The notes beneath the pieces were generated by a model. That model saw nothing but the letters and a program-made list of their open reading frames with translations. It did no database searches and was not told the DNA's origin. From positions 1 to 64,000 of the forward strand of contig JBMHCG010000052.1 of NCBI GenBank assembly GCA_049890035.1: a DNA stretch of 64,000 nucleotides, read 5' to 3'. This DNA is from UBA11891 sp049890035 (lineage in GTDB: Bacteria; Bacteroidota; Bacteroidia; Flavobacteriales; Flavobacteriaceae). The translations under genes and the position numbers were made by a program. Position 1 is the stretch's first letter. Each line of letters begins with the position of its first letter. Shown here piece after piece: positions 7,668 through 17,345 of the stretch.

Positions 7668-10093
7668 CAGCACCCAAAAATGTCAAAGCGTGGTTTGCTG
7701 CCCAAAAATGGAAACCCCTCCCTTTTCAACTACAATGCTGGGAGACTTATGCAGGGGGTAAAAGCGGATTTGTCAACGCCCCTACGGGTAGTGGCAAGAC
7801 CTATGCGTTGTGGGGTGGGATTGTTCAACAAGCGATTGATAACCCACCCAAAAAAGGATTACAAGCCCTTTGGATTACCCCATTGAAAGCTTTGGCCGTT
7901 GAGATCCAACAAACAACAGAACGCTTAAGTACAGCATTCAATCCCGAATGGAAAGTCGATCTTCGGACAGGGGACACAACCGCTGGGCAGCGAAGCAAAC
8001 AACGTAAAAAACCCAATTTTGGCTTGGTCACCACCCCCGAAAGCCTGCATCTACTGCTGGGCAGTAAAGACCATCAAAAATATTTTGCCAATCTGGGGTG
8101 TATTGTCATCGACGAATGGCACGAACTGATGGGTTCCAAAAGAGGCGTTCAAATAGAACTGGCTTTGGCTTATCTAAAATCCTTTTTACCACACCTACAA
8201 GTATGGGGTATATCGGCTACCATTGGCAACCTGGATTTGGCACAAGAAATCCTTTTAGGCGATGCTGCTGTTGAGGCTGTACGCATTGTTTCGAAACGCA
8301 AAAAAAACATCAAAGTAAAATCCCTGGTTCCCAAAAATATGGAACGTTTTCCCTGGCGGGGTCATTTGGGTTTACACTTGCTGCCCGAAGTGGTCAAGGT
8401 TGTACGACGCTCTCGCTCCACCCTTGTCTTCACCAATACCCGGGCGCAATGCGAAATTTGGTTTCAACGTTTGCTTGAAGCGCATCCTGATTGGGCGGGT
8501 CAAATGGCCATGCACCATGGCAGTATGAACAAAGAAACACGTCTGTGGGTAGAAGATGCTCTGCGTAATGAGGCACTGAAACTTGTGGTCTGTACATCAA
8601 GCTTGGACTTGGGTGTTGATTTTAGTCCTGTCGAAAGTTGTATTCAAGTTGGAAGTCCCAAAGGCGTCGGACGTTTTTTACAGCGTGCCGGCCGGAGTGG
8701 GCACCGTCCAGGTGCGGCCAGTGTGATTTATTTTTTACCCACCCATGCTATGGAGCTTATCGAAGCCCTGGCCCTTCAAACCGCTATTAAAATTGATAGT
8801 ATTGAAGACCGCGTTCCCTACCTGAATAGCTATGACGTCTTGTTGCAATTTTTAATGACCTTGGCCGTAGGTGACGGATTCATTCCGCAACAGGTCTTTG
8901 CCATTGTAAAAAGCACCTTTTGTTATCAAACGCTGGATCAGAACACATGGCAATGGTGTTTGAATTTTATACGGCAGGGCAGTCAAAGTTTGGAACATTA
9001 TGACGAGTACAAGAAAATCACCGTGGACGAAACAGGTCGCTACCGTGTAGCCAACCGCAGCATTGCCATGCGACACCGAATGACGATTGGCACCATCGTC
9101 AGTGATGCCGACCTGTTGGTCAAATACCAAAAAGGAGGATTTATCGGAACCATAGAAGAGTGGTTTGTCGCCAAATTGGTTCCAGGGGATGTATTTACTT
9201 TCGCTGGGAAAAACTTGGAACTGATTAAAATTCAAAACAACCAAGTACTGGTTAAAAAATCAAAAGCCAAAAAAGCCAAAATTCCAGCATGGATGGGCGG
9301 AAGAATGAGTTTTAGCGCCCATTTGAGTGCATTGTTACGCGAAACGTTTTACCAGATTGAAACTGTCGAAAGTAAAGAAAGACAAGCGCTGAAACCCGTT
9401 TTAGAACAACAAAAAATGCAGTCCATACTCCCAAAGCCCAATGAATTATTAATAGAAACCTTTCCTTCCCGAGAGGGCTATCACGCCGTCTTCTATCCTT
9501 TTGAGGGCTATGCCATTCATATGGCCATGGCTAGCATTGTCTCCTACCGGCTGAGCTTGCTAGCTCCTACTAGTTTTAGTTTGGCATACAATGATTATGG
9601 TTTTGAGCTGCTGTCCGATACACCCGTAGATATCGAAGGTTTGTTAGACAACGAGCTGCTCAGCCCACAAGATGTCATCCCTGATCTGCGAACGGGCATC
9701 AACGTTTCGGAAATGGCGCGTCGAAAGTTTCGAGATATCGCCGTTATAGGGGGGTTGGTTTTTCAAGGCACACCCAGTCAACCCATCAAGAGTAAACATT
9801 TACAATCCAGTTCTCAGTTGTTCTACGAGGTCTTTAAAGACTATGAACCCGACAACCTACTCTATCAACAGGCTTTGGAAGAAACCTTTGAGCACGGCAT
9901 GGAACAGGGCCGACTATTACAGGCTTTTGAACGTATGAACCAGCAAGAGATATGTTGGATCCAAACGCACCAACCCACCCCCTTTTCTTTCCCGTTGATT
10001 ACCGACCGATTGCGGGGGAAAATGTCCTCCGAATCTGTGGAAGACCGCATTCAAAAAATGTATTTGCAACTGGAAAAAGACAGTGCATCATGA
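7664..10093 (+). CDS. ligase-associated DEXH-box helicase (Lhr-like)
   Basis: Superfamily 2 ATP-dependent DNA helicase related to Lhr (family TIGR04121), 809 residues. The Walker A motif APTGSGKT is near residues 39-47, and the DEXH box appears as DEWH near residue 150. The SAT-type motif is GISATIGN, and motif VI lies in QRAGRSGHRPG. The C-terminal half carries the Lhr-type winged-helix region. It starts inside the ligase stop codon and ends inside the start of the phosphoesterase gene. It is probably the motor of a four-protein repair module; the actual DNA lesion is not known from sequence. Confidence 0.92.
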   Translation: MTAPKNVKAWFAAQKWKPLPFQLQCWETYAGGKSGFVNAPTGSGKTYALWGGIVQQAIDNPPKKGLQALWITPLKALAVEIQQTTERLSTAFNPEWKVDLRTGDTTAGQRSKQRKKPNFGLVTTPESLHLLLGSKDHQKYFANLGCIVIDEWHELMGSKRGVQIELALAYLKSFLPHLQVWGISATIGNLDLAQEILLGDAAVEAVRIVSKRKKNIKVKSLVPKNMERFPWRGHLGLHLLPEVVKVVRRSRSTLVFTNTRAQCEIWFQRLLEAHPDWAGQMAMHHGSMNKETRLWVEDALRNEALKLVVCTSSLDLGVDFSPVESCIQVGSPKGVGRFLQRAGRSGHRPGAASVIYFLPTHAMELIEALALQTAIKIDSIEDRVPYLNSYDVLLQFLMTLAVGDGFIPQQVFAIVKSTFCYQTLDQNTWQWCLNFIRQGSQSLEHYDEYKKITVDETGRYRVANRSIAMRHRMTIGTIVSDADLLVKYQKGGFIGTIEEWFVAKLVPGDVFTFAGKNLELIKIQNNQVLVKKSKAKKAKIPAWMGGRMSFSAHLSALLRETFYQIETVESKERQALKPVLEQQKMQSILPKPNELLIETFPSREGYHAVFYPFEGYAIHMAMASIVSYRLSLLAPTSFSLAYNDYGFELLSDTPVDIEGLLDNELLSPQDVIPDLRTGINVSEMARRKFRDIAVIGGLVFQGTPSQPIKSKHLQSSSQLFYEVFKDYEPDNLLYQQALEETFEHGMEQGRLLQAFERMNQQEICWIQTHQPTPFSFPLITDRLRGKMSSESVEDRIQKMYLQLEKDSAS

Positions 10094-10728
10094 CTGTAAA
10101 TATTGCCCAACAAACCTTTGAATTACTCCCCCAAGGGGCGGTTTATTGGCCGGAACAAAAAGCCTTGTTGTTAGCCGATATTCACCTGGGAAAAGTCGCT
10201 CATTTTCGAAAAAATGGCTATGCAGTCCCGACACAAATTCAATTTACCTTTTACCAAAAAATGGAACAGTTGCTGGGACAGTGCCACACGAAACGTATCT
10301 TTTTTCTAGGCGATCTATTCCATAGTGACCGCAATACCGAATGGGACCGATTTGTCGCTTGGAACCAAAGCATCCCCCAACAAACGATTTTGGTCAAAGG
10401 AAACCATGACATTCTACCCAAAACCGCACTGCAACAAAGTGGAATGCAAGTGGTCCCCGAATGGATTGAAACAAATCTATTACTAACGCATTACCCAGAA
10501 GTACGCGCGCCATACTTTAACTTTTGTGGGCATCTGCATCCGGGCGTACGGCTACAAGGACTCGGCCGGCAACGCCTGAAAGTCCCTTGCTTTTTTCACC
10601 AACCCCAGCAAATGATCTTACCAGCCTTTGGTGATTTTACAGGTCTCCATCTGCTGCAAGCCAAAGCTGTAGATCGGGTATATGCATTGACAGGGGAACG
10701 GGTGGTGGAAGTTAAGACGGTTAATTAA
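10090..10728 (+). CDS. pdeM: ligase-associated metallophosphoesterase (PdeM type)
   Basis: Calcineurin-like phosphoesterase, fourth gene of the ligase-associated cassette (family TIGR04123). The start at 10090 gives 212 residues and an ATGA overlap with the helicase gene. The same frame is open further upstream, but the coupled start fits the operon pattern. Metal-binding motifs are in order: ADIHLGK (Asp30, His32), GDLFHS, GNHD and CGHLHPG. Family members are described as DNA-damage-response endonucleases; that role is taken from the family and is not shown here. It ends 21 bp before mfd. Confidence 0.88.
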   Translation: MTVNIAQQTFELLPQGAVYWPEQKALLLADIHLGKVAHFRKNGYAVPTQIQFTFYQKMEQLLGQCHTKRIFFLGDLFHSDRNTEWDRFVAWNQSIPQQTILVKGNHDILPKTALQQSGMQVVPEWIETNLLLTHYPEVRAPYFNFCGHLHPGVRLQGLGRQRLKVPCFFHQPQQMILPAFGDFTGLHLLQAKAVDRVYALTGERVVEVKTVN

Positions 10729-10749
10729 TTTAGCGCGTTTAATTTCACC

Positions 10750-13700
10750 TTGAATAGGTTTGAGCGTTGTAAAAAATTAACTTTGCTAAAAAAAGAATTG
10801 CCGGACTTCCCACTACACCAATTTAACGATGCCTTAGGGCAAAAAGCCCTGACTGAAGCTTCGTCTAAAAAGCTACCCTTTCGGGTAAAGGGTCTTGTGG
10901 GTTCGGGACAAACCCTAGCCTTGGCCGCTTCATTCAAACACCAGCCTCGGAGTTTGGTTTGGGTTTTGGAACAGGCCGAACAAGCTGCCTACTACCTCAA
11001 TGACCTGGAAGAACTCCTCGGCAATACCGATGTACTTTTCTTCCCTGCCAGTTACCGCCAAGCCTATGTTAGCGAAGCCACCGACAACGCCAATGTTTTA
11101 CTTCGAGCAGAAGTACTGCGCAAACTGACCAACAGCAAACGAGCCCGTATCATTGTTACCTATCCGCAAGCTATTTTTGAAAAAGTTATCTCCCAGCACA
11201 CCCTTAAGAAAAATACCCTAAAGGTTCAAAAAGGCACCGCTTTGAATTTGGATTTTATCAATGAAACCCTTTTTGAATATGGCTTTGAACGAGCCGATTT
11301 TGTGACAGAACCAGGTACCTTTTCTGTTAGAGGGGGTATTATTGATGTGTTTTCCTATGCCAATCAACACCCCTATCGGATTGAATTTTTTGGAGATGAA
11401 GTCGAAAGCCTACGGAGTTTTGACGTACGGACGCAATTGTCCATACAACACTATGACCAAATCGAACTGCTGCCCAATACCTCTTCCATCAACTTTACGG
11501 ACAAAAGAAAAACGCTTCTGGACTTGCTTCCAGAAGACCATTCGGTAATCTTCCAAAATCTAGACGCCTGCTGTGACCGATTGGACAGCTTATTTGAAAA
11601 AGCCACACAACAGTATGACAAGCTAGAAACCACTACCCAGTTTCCTCCAGAAACGCTGTTTTGTTCTGCTCAAGAATGGCACTCAACCTTGCCCAATCGT
11701 TCTGTCCTTCTGTTTGACAATGCAGAACAACTTCCCACCCAAGTCCAATTGACTTTCCAACAACAGCCGCAACCTGCTTTTAACAAAAAGTTTGATGTAC
11801 TGGTTACCCACCTGAATGCCAATCATCAAAAAGGCTGGACCAACTATTTGTGTTGCACCAATGAACAACAGGTCAAACGATTTCATGATATTTTTCAGGA
11901 AATGGAGGAAACAGTACACTACCAGACATTGGTTTGCCCATTGTTTGAAGGGTTTGAAGATCCAGAAGCCCAAGTTGCTGTTTTTACAGATCATCAAATT
12001 TTTGATCGATACCACAAATACCGTGTCAAATCACAGGGCACCAAATCGGATGCACTTACCTTACAAGAGCTTACCTTAATGGAAATAGGGGATTACGTAA
12101 CCCATATGGATCACGGCATTGGCAAATTTGGTGGCTTGCAACATATTGACGTAGAGGGCAAAAAACAAGAAGCCATCAAATTGGTTTACGGAGAGGGCGA
12201 TGTGTTGTATCTCAGCATCCATGCCCTACACAAAATCAGTAAGTTTAACGGTAAGGATGGTAAGATCCCTAAGCTTTACAAACTAGGTTCCAAAGCTTGG
12301 AAAACCCTCAAACAAAAAACCAAAAAACGGGTTAAGGAAATTGCCTTTAACCTCATCCAATTATATGCTGAAAGACGCAAAAAAATTGGTTATGCATACG
12401 CGCCAGACAGTTATCTCCAATGGGAATTAGAAGCTTCGTTTTTGTATGAAGACACCCCCGACCAAGAAAAGGCCACAGCCGATATAAAGGCTGATATGGA
12501 AAGTGAACGCCCCATGGATCGATTGGTTTGCGGTGATGTGGGCTTTGGAAAAACAGAAGTGGCCGTTCGGGCAGCTTTTAAGGCTGTTGATAATAGCAAA
12601 CAAGTAGCCGTTCTGGTACCCACAACCATTTTAGCCTTTCAGCATTTTAAAACCTTCAGTAACCGACTTAAAAATCTACCTGTTCGGGTTGACTATCTCA
12701 ATCGCTTTCGAACAGCCAAAGACCGTAAAGCCATTTTAGAAGACCTCAAATTTGGGAAAATCGATATTCTCATCGGTACCCATCAGATAGCAGGAAAGGC
12801 GATTGAATACGCAGACTTGGGCTTACTTATTGTCGATGAAGAACAAAAATTTGGTGTGGCGGTTAAAGAAAAAATACGCTCCCTCAAAAAAAACATTGAT
12901 GTACTAACCCTTACAGCAACTCCCATTCCCAGAACCTTACAATTCAGTCTTATGGCAGCAAGGGATTTGTCTGTTATTGCCACGCCACCCCCCAACCGCT
13001 ACCCGATACAAAGCGAGGTTGTTCGATTCAATGAACATACTATCCGAGATGGTATTATTTATGAATTACAAAGGGGTGGTCAAGTTTATTTTGTACACAA
13101 TCGAGTTGATAGCATACAAGAAGTCGCAGACATGATCCAACGCCTGGTACCTGATGCCAGAATAGGAATTGGTCATGGACAAATGGATGGTGATAAACTG
13201 GAAAAAACCTTACTTAAATTTTTAGCAGGGCAATACGATATTTTGGTGGCAACCACTATTATTGAGAATGGTTTGGATGTCCCCAATGCCAACACCATCT
13301 TCATCAATAATGCCAATAATTTTGGCTTAAGTGACTTGCACCAAATGCGCGGTCGTGTGGGACGAAGTAATAAAAAAGCATTTTGTTATTTCATGACCCC
13401 CCCCCTATCGGCCATGACTTCGGATGCCCAAAAGAGAATCCAGACCATCACTCAATACGCCGAACTGGGATCAGGAATTCAAATTGCAAAAAAAGACCTG
13501 GAAATTCGAGGGGCTGGAGATTTATTAGGTGGCGAACAAAGTGGTTTTATCAACGATATTGGTTTTGACGCCTATCAGAAAATTCTGGAAGAAGCCCTCA
13601 CGGAATTAAAAGACAACGAATTCAAAACACTGTTTGAACAAGAACGCAACACACAAGATCGTTTTGTAGCCGATGTACAATTGGATACAGATATGGAAAT

Positions 13701-14151
13701 CATGTTGCCCGATCACTACGTCAATAGTGTCAAAGAGCGTCTCACATTGTACAACCAACTCAGTCAACTAAAAAAAGAAGAAGAGCTGACGACTTTTGAA
13801 AAAAATCTAGAAGATCGATTTGGCCCCCTTCCTGATCCGACTACAGCACTGTTGAATAGTGTACGAGTCAAATGGGCTGCAGCCCAATTGGGACTTGAAC
13901 GCTTGGTTATTAAAAACAATAAATGCGTGGGCTATTTTATTGCACAAGAAAAGCATCCGTTTTATGAATCCTTGCGGTTTCAGCATACCCTTAACCAAAT
14001 GCAAGCGCCGGGGCAAGTGCTACAAATCAAACAAAAAGAAACCCGACAGGGGATGCGGCTTATACTGATTATTCCCAGCGTCGAAACGACCACCACACTG
14101 TTGGATCAGCTTACAGAACTCATAAATCCTACAGCGACTTCAGATTCTTGA
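10750..14151 (+). CDS. mfd: transcription-repair coupling factor
   Basis: DNA translocase that removes RNA polymerase stalled at lesions and recruits UvrA. The protein has 1133 residues from a TTG start at 10750. It has an N-terminal UvrB-like region (SVRGGIIDVFS, FFGDEVESLR), an RNA polymerase-interaction domain (GDYVTHMDHGIGKF), and a helicase core with Walker A GDVGFGKTE near residue 595 and DEEQ near 696. The TRG region and a C-terminal UvrA-binding domain follow. No ATG is available at the 5' end. A second candidate start is TTG at 10798, which lies 12 nt after a TAACTTTG -7-like box (10778-10785). I cannot decide between them. Its 3' end overlaps the convergent ACT-domain gene by 23 bp. 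Confidence 0.95.
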   Translation: MNRFERCKKLTLLKKELPDFPLHQFNDALGQKALTEASSKKLPFRVKGLVGSGQTLALAASFKHQPRSLVWVLEQAEQAAYYLNDLEELLGNTDVLFFPASYRQAYVSEATDNANVLLRAEVLRKLTNSKRARIIVTYPQAIFEKVISQHTLKKNTLKVQKGTALNLDFINETLFEYGFERADFVTEPGTFSVRGGIIDVFSYANQHPYRIEFFGDEVESLRSFDVRTQLSIQHYDQIELLPNTSSINFTDKRKTLLDLLPEDHSVIFQNLDACCDRLDSLFEKATQQYDKLETTTQFPPETLFCSAQEWHSTLPNRSVLLFDNAEQLPTQVQLTFQQQPQPAFNKKFDVLVTHLNANHQKGWTNYLCCTNEQQVKRFHDIFQEMEETVHYQTLVCPLFEGFEDPEAQVAVFTDHQIFDRYHKYRVKSQGTKSDALTLQELTLMEIGDYVTHMDHGIGKFGGLQHIDVEGKKQEAIKLVYGEGDVLYLSIHALHKISKFNGKDGKIPKLYKLGSKAWKTLKQKTKKRVKEIAFNLIQLYAERRKKIGYAYAPDSYLQWELEASFLYEDTPDQEKATADIKADMESERPMDRLVCGDVGFGKTEVAVRAAFKAVDNSKQVAVLVPTTILAFQHFKTFSNRLKNLPVRVDYLNRFRTAKDRKAILEDLKFGKIDILIGTHQIAGKAIEYADLGLLIVDEEQKFGVAVKEKIRSLKKNIDVLTLTATPIPRTLQFSLMAARDLSVIATPPPNRYPIQSEVVRFNEHTIRDGIIYELQRGGQVYFVHNRVDSIQEVADMIQRLVPDARIGIGHGQMDGDKLEKTLLKFLAGQYDILVATTIIENGLDVPNANTIFINNANNFGLSDLHQMRGRVGRSNKKAFCYFMTPPLSAMTSDAQKRIQTITQYAELGSGIQIAKKDLEIRGAGDLLGGEQSGFINDIGFDAYQKILEEALTELKDNEFKTLFEQERNTQDRFVADVQLDTDMEIMLPDHYVNSVKERLTLYNQLSQLKKEEELTTFEKNLEDRFGPLPDPTTALLNSVRVKWAAAQLGLERLVIKNNKCVGYFIAQEKHPFYESLRFQHTLNQMQAPGQVLQIKQKETRQGMRLILIIPSVETTTTLLDQLTELINPTATSDS

Positions 14152-14788
14152 TCACTTCAAAAGCAATGTTGACTGCACTTTCATCCATCAAAATGGTGAA
14201 TTCATTTGAGGTAGATATGACTTCCTTGATATTGACCCCCTCCCAGGACAAACGTTGAAAAATAAAATAATATATCCCAGGAATCTGTACGTTTTCGGTG
14301 GGTAGTTTGACTGTAATAGCCGACAGATTTTCTTCCTTATCTAGACATACCTCAGCATGAAAAATCGAATCTACAATAGGTATCAGATTTTGACTGATTA
14401 TAATGTTGCACTCGCCGACACCCCGCGAAGAAGTGTAAAAAGCATTGGGTTCATTTTTTATTTGATCCAAAAACTTGGCTTGGGCCAAAAGAAGCGAGTC
14501 TGATATTTTAAAACAATAATCCGCCAAAGAAGAACGCACAGTTATGTCCCCTAAATTTTTTAATACCCGAACAATTTTATGTGTCGATAAAAATTCTTGA
14601 CTATCTGAAATACGTTTTAAAGCCATCACTATGGCACCGCTTTTGGCCGATTTCTTTAGTGATCTTTCAATTTCAGGCTGAATTTCTCGGGCAAGAGAGG
14701 TAAGATTAATAATGCCTTGAGACAAGGCACTCATCAGGAAGGGCTTAGTCTTTATGTAGTCTAAAACTTCGGACGCAATGGTCTTCAT
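14129..14788 (-). CDS. ACT-domain protein (orphan, aspartokinase-regulatory-like)
   Basis: A 219-residue protein with no kinase domain. Its C-terminal half (about 150-219) reads like an ACT regulatory domain of the aspartokinase type: a strand ITVKLP, then IPGIYYFIFQRL, then the VISTSNEFTILM strand. The N-terminal half is helical and resembles nothing I can name. Close homologues in Flavobacteriaceae, as I recall them, are often labelled aspartate kinase, but the sequence does not support that activity. ACT domains usually bind amino acids, so a sensing or regulatory role is an inference. It overlaps mfd at its 3' end and has a TATATTTG box 16 nt upstream. Confidence 0.75.
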   Translation of the reverse strand: MKTIASEVLDYIKTKPFLMSALSQGIINLTSLAREIQPEIERSLKKSAKSGAIVMALKRISDSQEFLSTHKIVRVLKNLGDITVRSSLADYCFKISDSLLLAQAKFLDQIKNEPNAFYTSSRGVGECNIIISQNLIPIVDSIFHAEVCLDKEENLSAITVKLPTENVQIPGIYYFIFQRLSWEGVNIKEVISTSNEFTILMDESAVNIAFEVIKNLKSL

Positions 14789-14803
14789 TGTTGTTATTTT
14801 TCA

Positions 14804-14811
14804 CAAATATA
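14804..14811 (-). promoter_or_regulatory. -7 box upstream of the ACT-domain gene
   Basis: TATATTTG on the minus strand, ending 15 nt before the ATG at 14788. No TTG lies at a suitable -33 distance. Confidence 0.5.
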
Positions 14812-14835
14812 TAAAAATATAACATTTTGTGAATT

Positions 14836-15204
14836 TTATGAATTTCCGTCAAAAGCATAGAACGCATTTTCAATGTGATTGACTTCCCATTTGCCATCGA
14901 GTCGAAGAACAGCCACAATATCAAATCGAACCGAGACGTCCAATTCGTTTTCTTGGACAAACTGATTGGCAGCAAGGGTCAATAAGGCTATTTTCTTTTT
15001 TGTTATAAAGGTCTCGGGATCTCCAAACAACGTACTGGTACGACCTTTTACCTCAACAATAATCAACGTTTTTTCGTGCAGTGCAATGATGTCTACCTCT
15101 GCCTTGAGATAGCGATAATTTCGCTTAAGTATTTTGAATTGTTTTCTTTTTAAATAGTAAACAGCATAATTTTCGGCTGCTTTGCCAAAGTATTGGGCAT
15201 CCAT
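14836..15204 (-). CDS. YraN family (UPF0102) putative endonuclease
   Basis: Small 122-residue protein of the YraN/UPF0102 family, which has a restriction-endonuclease-like fold. Visible family marks are GKAAENYAVYYLKRK at the start, RNYRYLKAEVDIIA (the acidic residue pair), then IIVEVKGR (the D/ExK-type motif), and a C-terminal VRFDIVAV strand. Its substrate is not established for the family. It is divergent from metG, with 86 bp between the starts. The function remains unproven; the family assignment is firm. Confidence 0.88.
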   Translation of the reverse strand: MDAQYFGKAAENYAVYYLKRKQFKILKRNYRYLKAEVDIIALHEKTLIIVEVKGRTSTLFGDPETFITKKKIALLTLAANQFVQENELDVSVRFDIVAVLRLDGKWEVNHIENAFYAFDGNS

Positions 15205-15242
15205 GGGTTTTGTATTTGGGTTCAGCTAAAGTTAGGGATTTC

Positions 15243-15275
15243 TTGTCACTGCCCCCCTTTAAATTCTTATTTTTG
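15243..15275 (+). promoter_or_regulatory. promoter of metG
   Basis: TTG at 15243-15245 and TATTTTTG at 15268-15275, separated by 22 nt. The box ends 15 nt before the metG ATG. This fits the Bacteroidota -33/-7 pattern. Confidence 0.65.
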
Positions 15276-15290
15276 GTCAAATTTTGCGAA

Positions 15291-17342
15291 ATGGCCAAAC
15301 AATTTGACCGACATACTATCACAGCGGCCCTTCCTTACACCAATGGACCCGTCCATATTGGACATCTGGCAGGGGTCTATGTCCCTGCGGATATCTATGC
15401 TCGGTACTTACGAGCCCGAGGAAAAGAGGTTGCCTTTATTTGCGGGAGTGACGAACACGGAGTGGCCATTGCCATCAAAGCAAAAAAAGAAGGTAAAAGT
15501 CCCAAAGAAATTATAGATACCTACGATTCAATCATTCGAAAATCCTTTTCAGACTTTGGTATTTCATTTGATAACTATTCCCGTACATCGGCTCCTATCC
15601 ATTATCAAACAGCCACCGATTTTTTTAAAGTACTCTTAGAAAAAGATGAATTTGTTGAAAAAATCTCTGAACAACTATATGACCCTCAAGCCAAGGCTTT
15701 TTTGGCAGATCGTTTTGTAACGGGTACCTGTCCGCATTGCTCGCACTCAGAAGCCTATGGAGATATTTGTGAAGCCTGTGGGATTTCCTTAAATGCTACG
15801 GATCTCATAGCCCCAAAGTCCACACTTTCTGGTGCCAAGCCCACTTTAAAAAAGACCAAGCATTGGTTTTTGCCCTTGGATCGCTACGAATCCTTTATCA
15901 AAAATTGGGTACTGGAAAAACACCGAAACGACTGGAAGCCCAATGTCTATGGACAAGTCAAATCATGGGTGGATACAGGTTTGCAAGCCCGGGCAGTTAC
16001 CAGAGACCTGGACTGGGGTATCCCCGTCCCTGTTCAAGGAGCTGAAGGAAAGGTCCTCTACGTCTGGTTTGACGCCCCCATAGGGTATATCTCTGCCACC
16101 AAAGAATGGGCCGCTGATAAAGGGGTAAATTGGGAACCCTTTTGGAAAGATTCCAATACCCAACTGGTTCATTTTATTGGAAAGGATAATATCGTTTTTC
16201 ACTGCATCATTTTCCCAAGTATGCTTCAGGCGCACGGGGATTATATTTTACCCGACAATGTTCCAGCAAATGAGTTTCTCAATCTTGAAGGTCAAAAAAT
16301 ATCTACTTCAAAGAATTGGGCTGTTTGGTTACATGAATACCTCGAAGAATTCCCCAATCAACAAGATGTCCTTCGTTATGTTCTCACTGCCAATGCACCA
16401 GAAACCAAAGACAATGACTTCACTTGGAAAGAATTTCAGGCTCGAAACAACAATGAACTAGTGGCTATCTATGGTAATTTTGTTAATCGTGTCAGTGTAT
16501 TAATCCATAAATACTACGACGGCTATTGTCCCAAAGGAGCTAATTTGCTGGAACAGGATCAAAAAACACTTTCTGAATTACCGCATTTGGCTCAAAAAAT
16601 AGAGGTCGCTATAAGCAGCTATAAATTTCGAGAGGCCAGCCAATTAACCCTCCAAATGGCACGTTTGGGAAACAAGTATTTGGCCGATGAAGAACCCTGG
16701 AAGCAAATCAAAAACAACCCCGACCGCGTGGCAGCAATTATGTATACTGCTCTACAAATCACTGCCTACTTGGCTCTTTATTCGGAACCAATCCTGCCGC
16801 ACACTGCTGAAAAACTACAACACAGCTTGCAATTAAAAAACTGTCGATGGGATGCTTTTAATACGACTTTCATACCGCCAATTGATGAAGATCAATACAT
16901 ACAAGCCTGTGGTCTTTTGTTTGAAAAAATAGAAGATAGTAGTATCGAAACACAACTGAATAAACTACATCAAAGTAAGCTCGCTATGAAGGAGAATAAA
17001 AAGATCGAAGGAAAGGCACTAATTGATTTTGAAAGTTTTAAAAAAATAGAGCTTCGTGTCGGTGTCATCAAGGCGGCACAAAAAGTTCCAAAAACAGACA
17101 AACTCATTCAATTTGAAGTTGACTTAGGCTTTGAAGTACGTACGATTGTTTCGGGTATCGCTGAACATTATGAACCCTCGGAAGTAATTGGAAAAAAAGT
17201 TACAGTTCTAGTCAATTTGGCACCTCGGAAAATTCGTGGTGTTTTGAGTCAAGGCATGCTGTTGCTGGCTGAAAATTCAGAGGGAAAGCTTATCTTCATG
17301 AGTCCCGAATCGGATGCAGAAGCTGGATCTGAAATTAGTTAG
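15291..17342 (+). CDS. metG: methionine--tRNA ligase
   Basis: Charges tRNA-Met with methionine. I start it at the ATG at 15291, directly after the promoter; the frame is open 81 bp further but gives a non-family N-terminus. Length is 683 residues. The HIGH motif is at residues 22-25. A zinc knuckle with Cys147, Cys150, Cys160 and Cys163 follows. The KMSKS equivalent is KISTS near residue 335, a variant common in this MetRS type. The C-terminus from about 578 is an EMAP/Arc1p-like tRNA-binding domain (DFESFKKIELRVG), usual for dimeric bacterial enzymes. The histone-deacetylase-family gene begins 3 nt after its stop. Confidence 0.97.
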   Translation: MAKQFDRHTITAALPYTNGPVHIGHLAGVYVPADIYARYLRARGKEVAFICGSDEHGVAIAIKAKKEGKSPKEIIDTYDSIIRKSFSDFGISFDNYSRTSAPIHYQTATDFFKVLLEKDEFVEKISEQLYDPQAKAFLADRFVTGTCPHCSHSEAYGDICEACGISLNATDLIAPKSTLSGAKPTLKKTKHWFLPLDRYESFIKNWVLEKHRNDWKPNVYGQVKSWVDTGLQARAVTRDLDWGIPVPVQGAEGKVLYVWFDAPIGYISATKEWAADKGVNWEPFWKDSNTQLVHFIGKDNIVFHCIIFPSMLQAHGDYILPDNVPANEFLNLEGQKISTSKNWAVWLHEYLEEFPNQQDVLRYVLTANAPETKDNDFTWKEFQARNNNELVAIYGNFVNRVSVLIHKYYDGYCPKGANLLEQDQKTLSELPHLAQKIEVAISSYKFREASQLTLQMARLGNKYLADEEPWKQIKNNPDRVAAIMYTALQITAYLALYSEPILPHTAEKLQHSLQLKNCRWDAFNTTFIPPIDEDQYIQACGLLFEKIEDSSIETQLNKLHQSKLAMKENKKIEGKALIDFESFKKIELRVGVIKAAQKVPKTDKLIQFEVDLGFEVRTIVSGIAEHYEPSEVIGKKVTVLVNLAPRKIRGVLSQGMLLLAENSEGKLIFMSPESDAEAGSEIS

Positions 17343-17345
17343 CCC

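Noticed and set aside
9952..10089. 46-residue N-terminal extension of the PdeM protein
   Set aside because: The extension overlaps the helicase gene; the ATGA-coupled start at 10090 fits the operon and the family length.
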